From contig LYSY01000002.1 of NCBI GenBank assembly GCA_001657395.1, positions 620,001 to 684,000 on the forward strand: 64,000 bases of DNA. The letters run 5' to 3'. Source of the DNA: Rhodospirillales bacterium BBD 1991-14 (GTDB taxonomy: Bacteria; Pseudomonadota; Alphaproteobacteria; Kiloniellales; Kiloniellaceae). Below the pieces are notes generated by a model. The model worked only from the letters and a program-made list of their open reading frames with translations, made no database searches and had not been told where the DNA came from. Each line of letters begins with the position of its first letter. Within the stretch, counting starts at the first letter, position 1. Of the stretch, positions 26,778-34,806 are shown piece by piece. A program made the position numbers and the translations under genes.

Positions 26778-27062
26778 CTAATACTGGAAGAACCTTGGTT
26801 GGCCGGACCGGGGGGTCAAGACGCGGGTGGTGGAACTGGCCGGCGGCTGCCATTGCAGTTCGACCCCGCGATCGGCAAGAAAGGACTCTGCGGCTGCGCG
26901 GGCCTCGGCATGGGTGCGGGCGGTTCCCTGCTGGTAGCGGACGCCGTCCTCCTCGAAGGTGACGGTCCAGCGGAACAACGGCTCGCCGCGCTGGTAGGTG
27001 AAGGTCGAGGTTTCCCGCCAAGGTTCAATCAAAATGTTATGTCGCTTCAACATGCCCTCCAT
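26778..27062 (-). CDS. hypothetical protein
   Basis: A 94-residue protein (91 from the second Met). The middle is coding-like with an alternating hydrophobic pattern: GEPLFRWTVTFEEDGVRYQQ followed by THAEARAAAESFLADRG, suggesting beta strands then a helix. The C-terminal 20 residues are low complexity and may be degraded. No family recognised. It diverges from lepA. Confidence 0.5.
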   Translation of the reverse strand: MEGMLKRHNILIEPWRETSTFTYQRGEPLFRWTVTFEEDGVRYQQGTARTHAEARAAAESFLADRGVELQWQPPASSTTRVLTPRSGQPRFFQY

Positions 27063-27335
27063 AGCCTCTCGCCTGGAGGGCTATCACAGCCTCTATCGCC
27101 CTGGGTGTGACGACTTCGCGTCAAATTCGCGTGTTTTGGTTTGTAGGCTGCCGGCCGGATCGACTCACGATCGACTCAGGTTCGATCCCGGGGAGGGGTG
27201 CGGGCAGGCGGCCTTACCCGTTTGCACGGTGGCCCATCAAGCGTTGATCGAGGGGCCGCGGCGCCCTATCTTCCTGCCCGCCGGGGTTCCTTGCGCAGTG
27301 CGCGGACCTGCGGATTCTGTACCTTAGAAGATGCC

Positions 27336-29138
27336 ATGACCGATCTTGCTCACATCCGGAACTTCGCGATCATCGCCCACATCGACCACGGCAAGTCGAC
27401 CCTGGCCGACCGGCTGATCCAGCTCTGCGGGGCGCTCAGCGACCGCGAGATGAAGGAGCAGGTTCTCGACTCGATGGACCTGGAGCGCGAACGCGGCATC
27501 ACCATCAAGGCGCAGACCGTGCGCCTCAGCTACAAGGCCGAGGACGGCGAAACCTACGAACTGAACCTTATCGACACCCCCGGCCATGTCGACTTCTCCT
27601 ACGAGGTCAGCCGCTCGCTGGCGGCCTGCGAAGGCTCGCTGCTGCTGGTCGACGCCAGCCAGGGCGTGGAGGCGCAGACCCTTGCCAACGTCTATCTCGC
27701 CATCGACAACGATCATGAGATCGTGCCGGTCCTGAACAAGGTGGACCTGCCGGCGGCCGAGCCGGAGCGGGTGAAGGAGCAGATCGAAGAGGTCATCGGC
27801 ATCGATGCCGGCGAGGCCCTGCCGATCTCCGCCAAGACCGGCGAGGGCGTGGGCGCCGTCCTGGAAGCCCTGGTCCGGCGCCTGCCGCCGCCCAAGGGCG
27901 ATGCCGAGGCGCCCTTGAAGGCGCTGCTGGTGGACAGCTGGTACGACGCCTATCTGGGGGTCATCACCCTGGTGCGGGTGGTCGACGGCACCCTGAAGCC
28001 GGGCATGAAGATCCGCATGATGGGCAGCGGCGCCACCCACCTGGTGGACAAGGTCGGCGCCTTCACGCCGAAGATGACGACGCTGACCGGCCTGGGGCCG
28101 GGAGAGATCGGCTTCCTCACCGCCAGCATCAAGTCGGTGGCCGACACCAACGTGGGCGACACCATCACCGAGGAAAAGCGCCTGGCCGCCGCGCCGCTGC
28201 CCGGCTTCCAGCCCTCGGTGCCGGTGGTCTTCTGCGGGCTCTTTCCGGTCGATGCGGCGGACTACGAAACCCTGCGCGATTCGCTGGCCAAGCTGGCGCT
28301 CAACGACTCCTCCTTCCAGTTCGAGGCGGAAACCTCTGCGGCGCTGGGCTTCGGCTTCCGCTGCGGTTTTCTGGGGCTTCTGCACCTGGAAATCGTCCAG
28401 GAGCGTCTGGAGCGCGAGTTCGACCTCGACCTCATCACCACCGCTCCCTCGGTGGTCTACAAGATCCACATGACCAAGGGCGATCTGGTCGAACTGCACA
28501 ACCCGGCCGATATGCCGGACGTGGTGAAGATCGACCGTATCGAGGAGCCCTGGATCAAGGCGACCATCCTGGTGCCGGACGACTACCTGGGCCCCATCCT
28601 CAAGCTCTGCGAGGAGCGGCGCGGCGAGCAGATCGACCTCACCTACGCCGGCAGCCGGGCCATGCTGGTCTATCACCTGCCGCTGAACGAGGTGGTCTTC
28701 GACTTCTACGACCGCCTGAAGTCGGTCTCCCGCGGTTATGCCAGCTTCGACTACCAGATCGAGGGCTACCGCGAGAGCGACCTGGTGAAGGTCTCCATCC
28801 TGGTGAACCAGGAGCCGGTGGACTCCCTGGCGATGATCGTGCACCGCAGCCAGGCCGAGCCGCGCGGGCGCGTGCTCTGCGAACGCCTCAAGGGCCTGAT
28901 CCCGCGCCAGCTCTTCAAGATCGCCATCCAGGCAGCCATCGGCGGCAAGGTGATCGCCCGCGAGACCATCTCGGCCCTGCGCAAGGATGTCACCGCCAAG
29001 TGCTACGGCGGCGATGTCTCCAGAAAGCGCAAGCTCCTGGAGAAGCAGAAAGCCGGCAAGAAGCGCATGCGCCAGGTCGGCAACGTGGAGATTCCGCAGT
29101 CGGCCTTCCTGGCGGCCCTCAAGATGGGCGACGGCTAG
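27336..29138 (+). CDS. lepA: elongation factor 4 (LepA) GTPase
   Basis: A 600-residue ribosome-associated translational GTPase. The G domain is complete: AHIDHGKST (G1) at residues about 13-21, RGITIKAQT (G2), DTPGH (G3), NKVD (G4) and SAK (G5). The LepA-specific C-terminal domain ends with [18 protein letters not shown]. The ATG at 27336 ([10 protein letters not shown]) is the conserved start; upstream in-frame sequence is non-coding. It acts on stalled or mis-set ribosomes or during 30S assembly. Confidence 0.98.
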   Translation: MTDLAHIRNFAIIAHIDHGKSTLADRLIQLCGALSDREMKEQVLDSMDLERERGITIKAQTVRLSYKAEDGETYELNLIDTPGHVDFSYEVSRSLAACEGSLLLVDASQGVEAQTLANVYLAIDNDHEIVPVLNKVDLPAAEPERVKEQIEEVIGIDAGEALPISAKTGEGVGAVLEALVRRLPPPKGDAEAPLKALLVDSWYDAYLGVITLVRVVDGTLKPGMKIRMMGSGATHLVDKVGAFTPKMTTLTGLGPGEIGFLTASIKSVADTNVGDTITEEKRLAAAPLPGFQPSVPVVFCGLFPVDAADYETLRDSLAKLALNDSSFQFEAETSAALGFGFRCGFLGLLHLEIVQERLEREFDLDLITTAPSVVYKIHMTKGDLVELHNPADMPDVVKIDRIEEPWIKATILVPDDYLGPILKLCEERRGEQIDLTYAGSRAMLVYHLPLNEVVFDFYDRLKSVSRGYASFDYQIEGYRESDLVKVSILVNQEPVDSLAMIVHRSQAEPRGRVLCERLKGLIPRQLFKIAIQAAIGGKVIARETISALRKDVTAKCYGGDVSRKRKLLEKQKAGKKRMRQVGNVEIPQSAFLAALKMGDG

Positions 29139-29168
29139 CGAGGCTCAGGGTTCGGGCAGACCGGAGGC

Positions 29169-29513
29169 TCAACGCCGCCCGCGGGAGGAGAATCGCCGGG
29201 GCTGGCGCTCGCCGCGCCAGCGCCGGAAGGCCAGCACCAGGACCGCGCCGATCACCAGGAAGACCGCCCAGGCCCACCAGGCCAGGAGGGGCGCGAAAAC
29301 GTTGTCCCAGAGGCTGACCGAGATGTTGCGCTCGATGCCCGCCTGCAGGGTGTTGAGGCTGAAGCCGCCGAGGGCCTGATCGATCTCGTACCAGCGCTGC
29401 CCCAGGGGCGCGAAGCGCCAGTCACCGGAACTCACAGAGGAAACGCCGTCCCAGCCCAGCAGCACCAGTGCACCGAACAGAAAAAACCAGCCGAGAATAC
29501 GGCCAACGATCAT
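29169..29513 (-). CDS. small two-pass membrane protein
   Basis: A 114-residue protein with two hydrophobic segments: ILGWFFLFGALVLLGWDGV near the N-terminus and WWAWAVFLVIGAVLVLAF near residue 85, followed by an arginine-rich cytosolic tail (RRWRGERQPRRFSSRGRR). The loop between (about 60 residues) would face the periplasm. GAGGGGGA precedes the ATG. Conserved in alphaproteobacteria as an uncharacterised membrane protein, in my judgement. It converges on lepA. Confidence 0.75.
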   Translation of the reverse strand: MIVGRILGWFFLFGALVLLGWDGVSSVSSGDWRFAPLGQRWYEIDQALGGFSLNTLQAGIERNISVSLWDNVFAPLLAWWAWAVFLVIGAVLVLAFRRWRGERQPRRFSSRGRR

Positions 29514-29839
29514 GAGTCCCCCTCAGGTACTTCCCGCCACGCCCGCTTTTCTTGCTGTGGTCTTGCGCTGGCCGGGGCGCAACCGGGATCGCGACAGGGC
29601 GGATACTAGCAGCCCGCGATGCCTGCGGCCAACCGGCGGGCCGGTTTTTTGGCCGCTGAGGGGGTTGCGGAGGGGCTGCGGGGCGGGTGGCCCGGCCCGG
29701 GTCCCGGCCTGGGCCGGGCCCTATTTCCAGGCCCATGCTAAGCATTGCATCCGCCTGCGGCCTCGGCTAGGGTCCCGCCGCCGGAGCGCTGGCGGGCGAA
29801 ACGCCGCCGCCGCCATGGTGCGCCCGGCATTGTGCGTGA
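29514..29839. other. intergenic region upstream of tRNA-Ser
   Basis: No gene seen. It holds a terminator-like hairpin with T6 at 29631-29650 and a GC-only stem-loop at 29689-29720 (13-base stem with one G-T pair). The tRNA promoter must lie between about 29730 and 29835, but no clear boxes were picked. Confidence 0.5.
29631..29650 (+). terminator. terminator-like hairpin with T-tract
   Basis: AACCGG-CGGG-CCGGTT followed directly by TTTT on the plus strand, inside a larger GCGGCCAA/TTGGCCGC pairing. No plus-strand gene lies just upstream, so it may stop lepA read-through past the intervening minus-strand gene. Confidence 0.45.
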
Positions 29840-29929
29840 GGAGAGGTGGCCGAGTGGCTTAAGGCGCACGCCTGGAACGCGTGTGGGTGGGAAACCGCCT
29901 CGTGGGTTCGAATCCCACCCTCTCCGCCA
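29840..29929 (+). tRNA. tRNA-Ser (anticodon GGA)
   Basis: A 90-base gene including an encoded CCA. The acceptor stem GGAGAGG pairs with CCTCTCC, with discriminator G. The anticodon stem CACGC/GCGTG closes the loop CTGGAAC, giving GGA, which reads UCC and UCU serine codons. The long variable arm (GGGTGGGAAACCGCCT region) is typical of class II serine tRNAs. The T arm reads GTGGG-TTCGAAT-CCCAC. A 26-base copy of its 3' end follows at 30001. Confidence 0.96.
29904..29929 (+). repeat. att-like direct repeat, copy 1 (inside tRNA-Ser)
   Basis: The last 26 bases of tRNA-Ser, starting GGGTTCGAATCCCACC and ending CTCCGCCA, are repeated exactly at 30001-30026. tRNA 3' ends are the favoured attachment sites of tyrosine-recombinase islands. 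Confidence 0.85.
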
Positions 29930-30000
29930 TACCCCATAGACATTTCGCTGTCCAAGGGTGGGTTTCGAACCCACACCATCAGGCTTGCGCGCAGAGCGCG

Positions 30001-30026
30001 GGGTTCGAATCCCACCCTCTCCGCCA
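30001..30026 (+). repeat. att-like direct repeat, copy 2 (orphan tRNA-Ser 3' end)
   Basis: Perfect 26-base copy of the tRNA-Ser 3' end, 97 bases downstream. No acceptor 5' half or anticodon arm accompanies it, so it is not a second tRNA. Between the copies lies a further T-arm-like palindrome (GTGGGTT-TCG-AACCCAC near 29960). The arrangement fits the scar of an integrated element. Confidence 0.85.
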
Positions 30027-30151
30027 GCCTTCGCGATCCGCGCTTCGGCCGGCTTACACCAGAAAACCTGCGGGAGCGAGACTGGAGCGAGGCTGCCTTC
30101 CGAAGCCTCGGCGAAGGAGGGCTTCTTCGGGAACTGAGACAAGGAGCGATG

Positions 30152-31093
30152 ATGCACCTCAGACTGATCAATCCGAAGTCCGCGCTTGTCGCGGCTATTC
30201 TGATTGTCGGCGCGGTCTGGATGTCCGGCCAAAGCGCTGCCAAGGAAATCGCGGACATGACAGCGCGGGCTGACGGGTCGTGGATTCACTGGACACTGTC
30301 AAACGCCGCGCCAGACCGCCCGAACCGGGTTGTCCTGATTGCTCAGGGGTCGGGTTGCTCGCCCGCGCGGTCGAGCCCCTCCGTCGCAATGCTGGCGGAG
30401 ATCCTTTCGGACTACGCTGTTCTCACCGTCGAGAAATTCGGTGTCACGCCGGCAGACGGTCCGACGGAGCGCCTTGAGGACTGTTCGGATGCCTATCTGG
30501 AAAACCACACGGTCAGCCAGCGCGTGGCCGACGTAGCCGCAGTCCTCCAGGACCTCAAAGAGCGGCGCCTCTTCGATGGCGACCTCGTCCTCTTCGGCGG
30601 CTCCGAGGGGGGCGCCGTCGTATCGGTTCTCGCCCACGAGGCCGCAGAGGCGGACGCCGTTGTTGTGCTCTCCACCGGAACCGGGCTCACCATGGCGGAG
30701 TTCCTTCCGCTGGTCGCGCCGCCGCCGGCGATGGAGCAGATGCGTGCCGCGTTCGACGGAATTCGGAGCGATCCGGACGCGACGGGAGTGCTGGGCGGCG
30801 TCTCCTACGACTGGTGGCGGGATGTTCTCGATCGACGGTTCTCCGATGATCTGCTGAAGGCGGCCATTCCGGTGCTTCTCATACACGGCGCGAGGGACAA
30901 GTCAGCACCTGTCGAGGCCGCGCGCGCGACGCGCGATGCCTTTGTTGCCGCGGGCCAGGAGCACCGCCTCACCTATTGGGAGTTCGAAAACAGGGATCAC
31001 GCCATGGTCGATCCGCAGGGCCGCCCGCACATGGGCGAAGTCCTGACACAAGTGCGCGGCTGGATCGGCCAGCAGATGCGGCCGGAGGGTTGA
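30152..31093 (+). CDS. secreted alpha/beta hydrolase (dienelactone-hydrolase-like)
   Basis: About 313 residues with an N-terminal signal segment (SALVAAILIVGAVWMSGQSAA). The nucleophile is in FGGSEGGAVVS, the acid in LIHGARDKSAPVE and the histidine in ENRDHAMVDP, a complete Ser-Asp-His set. AAGGAG lies five bases before the ATG at 30152; an ATG one codon earlier is also possible. It is the first gene past the duplicated tRNA end. Substrate unknown. Confidence 0.82.
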   Translation: MHLRLINPKSALVAAILIVGAVWMSGQSAAKEIADMTARADGSWIHWTLSNAAPDRPNRVVLIAQGSGCSPARSSPSVAMLAEILSDYAVLTVEKFGVTPADGPTERLEDCSDAYLENHTVSQRVADVAAVLQDLKERRLFDGDLVLFGGSEGGAVVSVLAHEAAEADAVVVLSTGTGLTMAEFLPLVAPPPAMEQMRAAFDGIRSDPDATGVLGGVSYDWWRDVLDRRFSDDLLKAAIPVLLIHGARDKSAPVEAARATRDAFVAAGQEHRLTYWEFENRDHAMVDPQGRPHMGEVLTQVRGWIGQQMRPEG

Positions 31094-31260
31094 CGGGGTT
31101 CGCGTCTGACGGCATCGCGCGCAAGGAGAGCCAGCCGAGTGGCTTGATTCGTGCCAACACTCTGGCTTGCGTCCCGATGGACTTCTGTCATAAACACGGG
31201 ATTGTCGATTCAATGGGATACGACAAGACCGCCCTCATGCGGCACGACAACAGGCGGTGC

Positions 31261-31647
31261 ATGGATCATAAGCCCAGACCACGCGGGATATGGCGCTTGG
31301 CGCGCCGGATGATTGCGCTCGCGGCCGTCGTGGCGTTGTTCACTGCGCCTGTCATCGTGATCCTCTCTCATGGCCCGGCTGCCCATGCAGCGGCTGCCGG
31401 GATGGTCTCGGAGATCGCGGCGCATGGTCATGCCCATAGCAAAAGCGGGGGCGACGCTGACAGCGATCTGACGGGCGGTCCGCTTGGCGGTCATGACGCG
31501 ACCGACCATGAGCACCAGCTTCAGTCTTTGGCTGACCAGCCGGGACAGGCCGAGCGGCCCGCGGCAAGTGGTGCGCCGCGCCCTGCCATCACGGCCTTTC
31601 AGGGCCTTGCGCGTGACGGGCCGAAGCGCCCGCCGCGGACTGTCTGA
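31261..31647 (+). CDS. His-rich membrane-anchored or exported small protein
   Basis: About 128 residues. An N-terminal basic stretch (RRMIA) leads into a hydrophobic helix (LAAVVALFTAPVIVILS), then HGPAAHAAAA. The mature part carries many histidines (AAHGHAHSKSGGDAD, GGHDATDHEHQ), suggesting metal binding. In-frame starts at 31213 and 31237 are alternatives. It lies 61 bases before the HupE/UreJ gene and probably shares its transcript. No named family recognised. Confidence 0.65.
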   Translation: MDHKPRPRGIWRLARRMIALAAVVALFTAPVIVILSHGPAAHAAAAGMVSEIAAHGHAHSKSGGDADSDLTGGPLGGHDATDHEHQLQSLADQPGQAERPAASGAPRPAITAFQGLARDGPKRPPRTV

Positions 31648-31708
31648 ACAGATTTGAGGCCGCGCCTTCCCGGCGCCAGACCAAACCGTTCAGACATAGG
31701 AACAGCAC

Positions 31709-32440
31709 ATGACAAGTCTACCGGCCGCGCCGCGCGGGCGGGGGATGTGGGTGCGCCGCGCCCCTGTCCTTCCGCTTGCCGTCGCAGCGTCTCTCCTTTG
31801 GGCCGATGCGGCCCTTGCCCATGCCGTCACGCTTGGCGACAAGGGCTACATCCAGGAGGTCTCCGGGGTTCATCTCATCCCGTTCATCTATCTCGGCGCC
31901 AAACATATGGTGACGGGATACGACCACATCCTGTTTCTCTTTGGCGTGATCTTCTTCCTCTACGGGATGAAGCAGATCGGGATCTACGTCTCGCTCTTTG
32001 CCATCGGGCATTCGACGACGATGTTGCTGGGCGTCTGGCTCGACTTCGGGATCAGCAGCTACATCATCGACGCGATCATCGGCTTCTCGGTGGTCTACAA
32101 GGCGCTCGACAATCTCGGCGCTTTTCCACGCTGGTTCGGGTTTCAGCCTTCGACCAAGGCCGCCACGCTGATCTTCGGCTTCCTGCACGGCTTCGGCCTC
32201 GCCTCGCGGATCATCGATTACGAGATCTCGCCCGACGGGCTCTGGCCGAACCTCGTCGCCTTCAATGTCGGCGTGGAGATTGGGCAGTTGCTGGCGCTGG
32301 CCGCGATCCTCGTCGTGATGCGCTATTGGCGCAGCATGGCGTCCTTCGCGCGGCAGGCCTACGCGGTGAACGTTGTGTTGATGACGGCCGGCTTTGCCCT
32401 GATGGGGCTGCAGATCACCGGCTATTTCGTCGCCACCTGA
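31709..32440 (+). CDS. HupE/UreJ family membrane protein
   Basis: A 243-residue polytopic protein with a signal-like N-terminus ending ADAALAH and about six later hydrophobic segments. The family metal motif is visible as GAKHMVTGYDHILFLFG, and another His is in GFLHGFGLASRI. HupE/UreJ proteins are thought to carry nickel or cobalt, but members outside urease and hydrogenase loci have unknown cargo. No urease or hydrogenase gene is in this window. It is the middle gene of a three-gene cassette. Confidence 0.88.
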   Translation: MTSLPAAPRGRGMWVRRAPVLPLAVAASLLWADAALAHAVTLGDKGYIQEVSGVHLIPFIYLGAKHMVTGYDHILFLFGVIFFLYGMKQIGIYVSLFAIGHSTTMLLGVWLDFGISSYIIDAIIGFSVVYKALDNLGAFPRWFGFQPSTKAATLIFGFLHGFGLASRIIDYEISPDGLWPNLVAFNVGVEIGQLLALAAILVVMRYWRSMASFARQAYAVNVVLMTAGFALMGLQITGYFVAT

Positions 32441-32460
32441 GCGGCAGGAGACTCTGAAAA

Positions 32461-33234
32461 ATGAAAAACCAGTCTTTCGGTCCTGCCGGCGATACTGCCG
32501 GCACCCCGGTTCCCCCACAATCCGCAGCGGGCCACATCCAAGGCGTTGGGGCGACCAAGCGTGGACTGATCCGGGCAACGCTCGGTTCGGCCGCGGCGGC
32601 CGGGGTCGTCCTTGTGCTGTTCTGGCTTCCGGCCGAGTACGGCCTTGACCCGACGGGGCTTGGCCGCGTCATGGGGCTGACCCAGATGGGCGAGATCAAA
32701 CAACAGCTTTACAGCGAAGCCGCGGGCGAGGATGCGGTGCTCGCGGCGCAGGCCGCCGCCGCGCAGGTTTCGGCCGATCCGGCCCTTGTGGCGCGGCTTG
32801 ACTCCATCGATGCACGACTGGCCGTTATCACCGCGGCAGTCGGGGCAGCACCACCAGCGGCCCCAGCCGCTGCGCCGATGGAGGTGACCGGGCGTCCCGC
32901 CCCGGAGGCGGCCGCTGCACCGGTGTGGCGCGATCAAGTCAGCTACACGCTCGCCCCCACCGAGGGGATCGAGGTCAAGCTCGTCATGACCGAGGGTGCG
33001 GTGGCGGCCTTCGAATGGACGGCCAACGGTGCTGTGCTCAATCACGACACCCATGGCGACGGTAGCGGACAGCGCATCACCTACGAACAGGGCCGCGGCG
33101 TGCCGGGGCAGGAGGGTGAGCTGGTCGCCGCCTTCACCGGCAATCACGGCTGGTTCTGGCGCAACCGCACCGATGCGCCCGTGACCTTCACGCTGCGCAC
33201 GCGGGGCGACTACTCTCAAATGATCGCGCCTTGA
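32461..33234 (+). CDS. membrane-anchored periplasmic protein of a HupE cassette
   Basis: A 257-residue protein with a short cytosolic N-terminus, one transmembrane helix (LGSAAAAGVVLVLFWLP), a low-complexity Ala/Pro linker and a C-terminal globular domain (VSYTLAPTEGIEVKLVMTEG, AFEWTANGAVLNHDTHGDG, FTGNHGWFWRNRT). The conserved His residues may bind metal. It starts 20 bases after hupE and is followed by a strong stem-loop. Similar anchor proteins accompany HupE/UreJ in other alphaproteobacteria, from memory; function not established. Confidence 0.75.
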   Translation: MKNQSFGPAGDTAGTPVPPQSAAGHIQGVGATKRGLIRATLGSAAAAGVVLVLFWLPAEYGLDPTGLGRVMGLTQMGEIKQQLYSEAAGEDAVLAAQAAAAQVSADPALVARLDSIDARLAVITAAVGAAPPAAPAAAPMEVTGRPAPEAAAAPVWRDQVSYTLAPTEGIEVKLVMTEGAVAAFEWTANGAVLNHDTHGDGSGQRITYEQGRGVPGQEGELVAAFTGNHGWFWRNRTDAPVTFTLRTRGDYSQMIAP

Positions 33235-33241
33235 CCCGCCT

Positions 33242-33275
33242 CACCGCGCCAGCCCAACGCCGGGCTGGCGCGGTG
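33242..33275 (+). terminator. strong stem-loop after the HupE cassette
   Basis: CACCGCGCCAGCCC (33242-33255) pairs perfectly over 14 bases with GGGCTGGCGCGGTG (33262-33275). It begins seven bases past the stop codon. There is no T-run, so termination strength is uncertain. Confidence 0.65.
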
Positions 33276-33751
33276 GCTTCCTGCCGGCTTTCCGCCTAGG
33301 ACGGAGCCGCGTTCATCTTGGTCGGACGGGCGGGCCTCGAACCTCTCGGTCTCGCGGCGGCCAGGCTTCGGCTTGGGTGAGGGAGCTTGCCGGCCGGGGC
33401 TGATCACCTGGCCGCCGACCATGTTGGTCTGCGTGCCCATACCTTGCCCGGTGGTGGATGCCAATCGGGAGACCGGCTTACCAGTTGAAGCTGGGCAAAA
33501 TTCTAAAGTCGAGAAGCAGCATAAGTCATCGAGATAAATATACACGTGAAGTTTATGCATCCTCACTGTTGATAATGTAAATGACTACAGAATTACTGTC
33601 TGTTTTCTCCTGAGCCATAATATATTCATGTGTATTTACTACAATATTTTCTTGCATTAAGAGCATATACATCTTAAGATAGCGGGAAAATGAAAGATAA
33701 CTCGCAAAAGTAGATTTCTGGCCTCGGCCTGCCCGTTGGGATGCCTGACCA
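33276..33751. other. composition switch and AT-rich region before the five-gene cluster
   Basis: No convincing gene. A minus-strand open frame (33216-33566) is low complexity and overlaps the terminator. From about 33480 the base composition falls sharply: in 33601-33660 only 16 of 60 bases are G or C. The AT-rich stretch ends in the promoter for the 33752 operon. Confidence 0.6.
33652..33680 (+). promoter_or_regulatory. predicted promoter of the five-gene cluster
   Basis: TTGCAT (33652-33657), a 17-base spacer and TAAGAT (33675-33680). Transcription would start near 33687, about 65 bases before the ATG at 33752. It is the best pair in a strongly AT-rich region. Confidence 0.5.
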
Positions 33752-34801
33752 ATGCAAATCGACAGCCCGGCTCGGTGTGACCTCCAAGTCCTGATGGATG
33801 AACGTAGCCTGGAAATCGCGCATCATGACCTTGGGGGCGATCTGATCAGTGCACTCTCTCAGGCTGACCCGTTTGTTCCGTCGATCTACTGCTACGATGA
33901 TCGTGGTTCGGCTCTGTTTGAAGAACGCTGCCAGCAGCCCGAGTACTATCTGCGGCGTGTGGAGTTGTCTCTTCTGGAGGCGAAGCTGCCGGAGATAGCC
34001 GACCTAACAGGGCCAGTCGACCTGGTGGAACTGGGCTGCGGCAACTCCATCAAAACCATTCCTATTGTTGAGGCCTATAGCCAGACATTCGGTCGTAGTG
34101 ATCCGCGCTTCGAGATCGTCTATTCGCCGATAGACGTAAATCGTCAAGCCTTGGAAGAGGGGGTGCAGTTCCTTCTCAACAGATGCTCGAAGCTTCGTGT
34201 GCGAGGCTTCGTATCAAACTACGAAGACGCGCTCGGCCGGCTGTCGGCGGACGGCGCCTGCAGGGCGCGGATGTTTCTCTTCCTTGGCAGCACCATCGGG
34301 AATCTTGACGATCCGGCACTCGACGAGTTGCTGCGCTGTTTTCGGGATTGCTTGAAGCCCGGTGACTTCCTGCTGCTTGGCGCCGATCTGTTGAAGGACC
34401 CCGAAGTTCTCGCGCTTGCCTACGATGATGCGGCGGGGGTCGGCCGCGCCATGGAAATCAATGCGCTGATCCACATTAACAGGCTGTTCGACGGAGACTT
34501 TGCCCCAGAGCTCTTCAGGTATGAGGCCCGTTTTGAGCCGGCCCAGGAGCGCGTCGCCGCCCGGCTATACAGTCTGAGGAACCAGGAAGTAACGCTGCGC
34601 CGTCTGGACTTTGTGCTCAAACTTCAGGCGGGTGACACGCTGCGGATTGGCAACATGCGCAAGTTCCGGGTCTCTGATCTGACCGAGCGCTTCGCACGTT
34701 TTGAGTTGGGACAGAAGTGCCACTGGACTGACGAAGATGACTGGTATGCACTTCTGCTGTTCCAGAAACAATCAGGTCAGCCCGCAAACAATCGAGCGTA
34801 G
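33752..34801 (+). CDS. EgtD-like SAM-dependent amino-acid N-methyltransferase, altered substrate pocket
   Basis: A 349-residue member of the EgtD/EasF methyltransferase family. The SAM site is seen at ELGCGNSIKT (93-102) and YSPIDVN (124-130). PEYYLRR (63-69) and FLGSTIGNLDD (177-187), with Asn184 for the substrate amino-acid head group, are conserved, as are LLLGADLLKDP and AYDDAAGV. By hand alignment to mycobacterial EgtD, the imidazole contacts Met252, Glu282 and Ser284 become Ala270, Gly300 and Met302, so histidine is an unlikely substrate. First gene of a tight low-GC operon; the next starts five bases after its stop. No ergothioneine genes (egtB, egtC, egtE) are nearby. Confidence 0.8.
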   Translation: MQIDSPARCDLQVLMDERSLEIAHHDLGGDLISALSQADPFVPSIYCYDDRGSALFEERCQQPEYYLRRVELSLLEAKLPEIADLTGPVDLVELGCGNSIKTIPIVEAYSQTFGRSDPRFEIVYSPIDVNRQALEEGVQFLLNRCSKLRVRGFVSNYEDALGRLSADGACRARMFLFLGSTIGNLDDPALDELLRCFRDCLKPGDFLLLGADLLKDPEVLALAYDDAAGVGRAMEINALIHINRLFDGDFAPELFRYEARFEPAQERVAARLYSLRNQEVTLRRLDFVLKLQAGDTLRIGNMRKFRVSDLTERFARFELGQKCHWTDEDDWYALLLFQKQSGQPANNRA

Positions 34802-34806
34802 CTACA

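Noticed and set aside
29930-30026. A possible second serine tRNA downstream of tRNA-Ser(GGA)
   Set aside because: Only the T-arm and acceptor 3' half are present; there is no matching GGAGAGG 5' end or anticodon arm in the 97-base gap.
33216-33566. A 116-codon minus-strand gene in the gap before the five-gene cluster
   Set aside because: The protein is low complexity, overlaps the strong stem-loop after the HupE cassette and spans the composition switch; no ribosome site or domain.
33752-34801. Ergothioneine biosynthesis gene egtD
   Set aside because: The histidine-side-chain contacts are not conserved and no egtB, egtC or egtE lies nearby, so only a family-level call is given.
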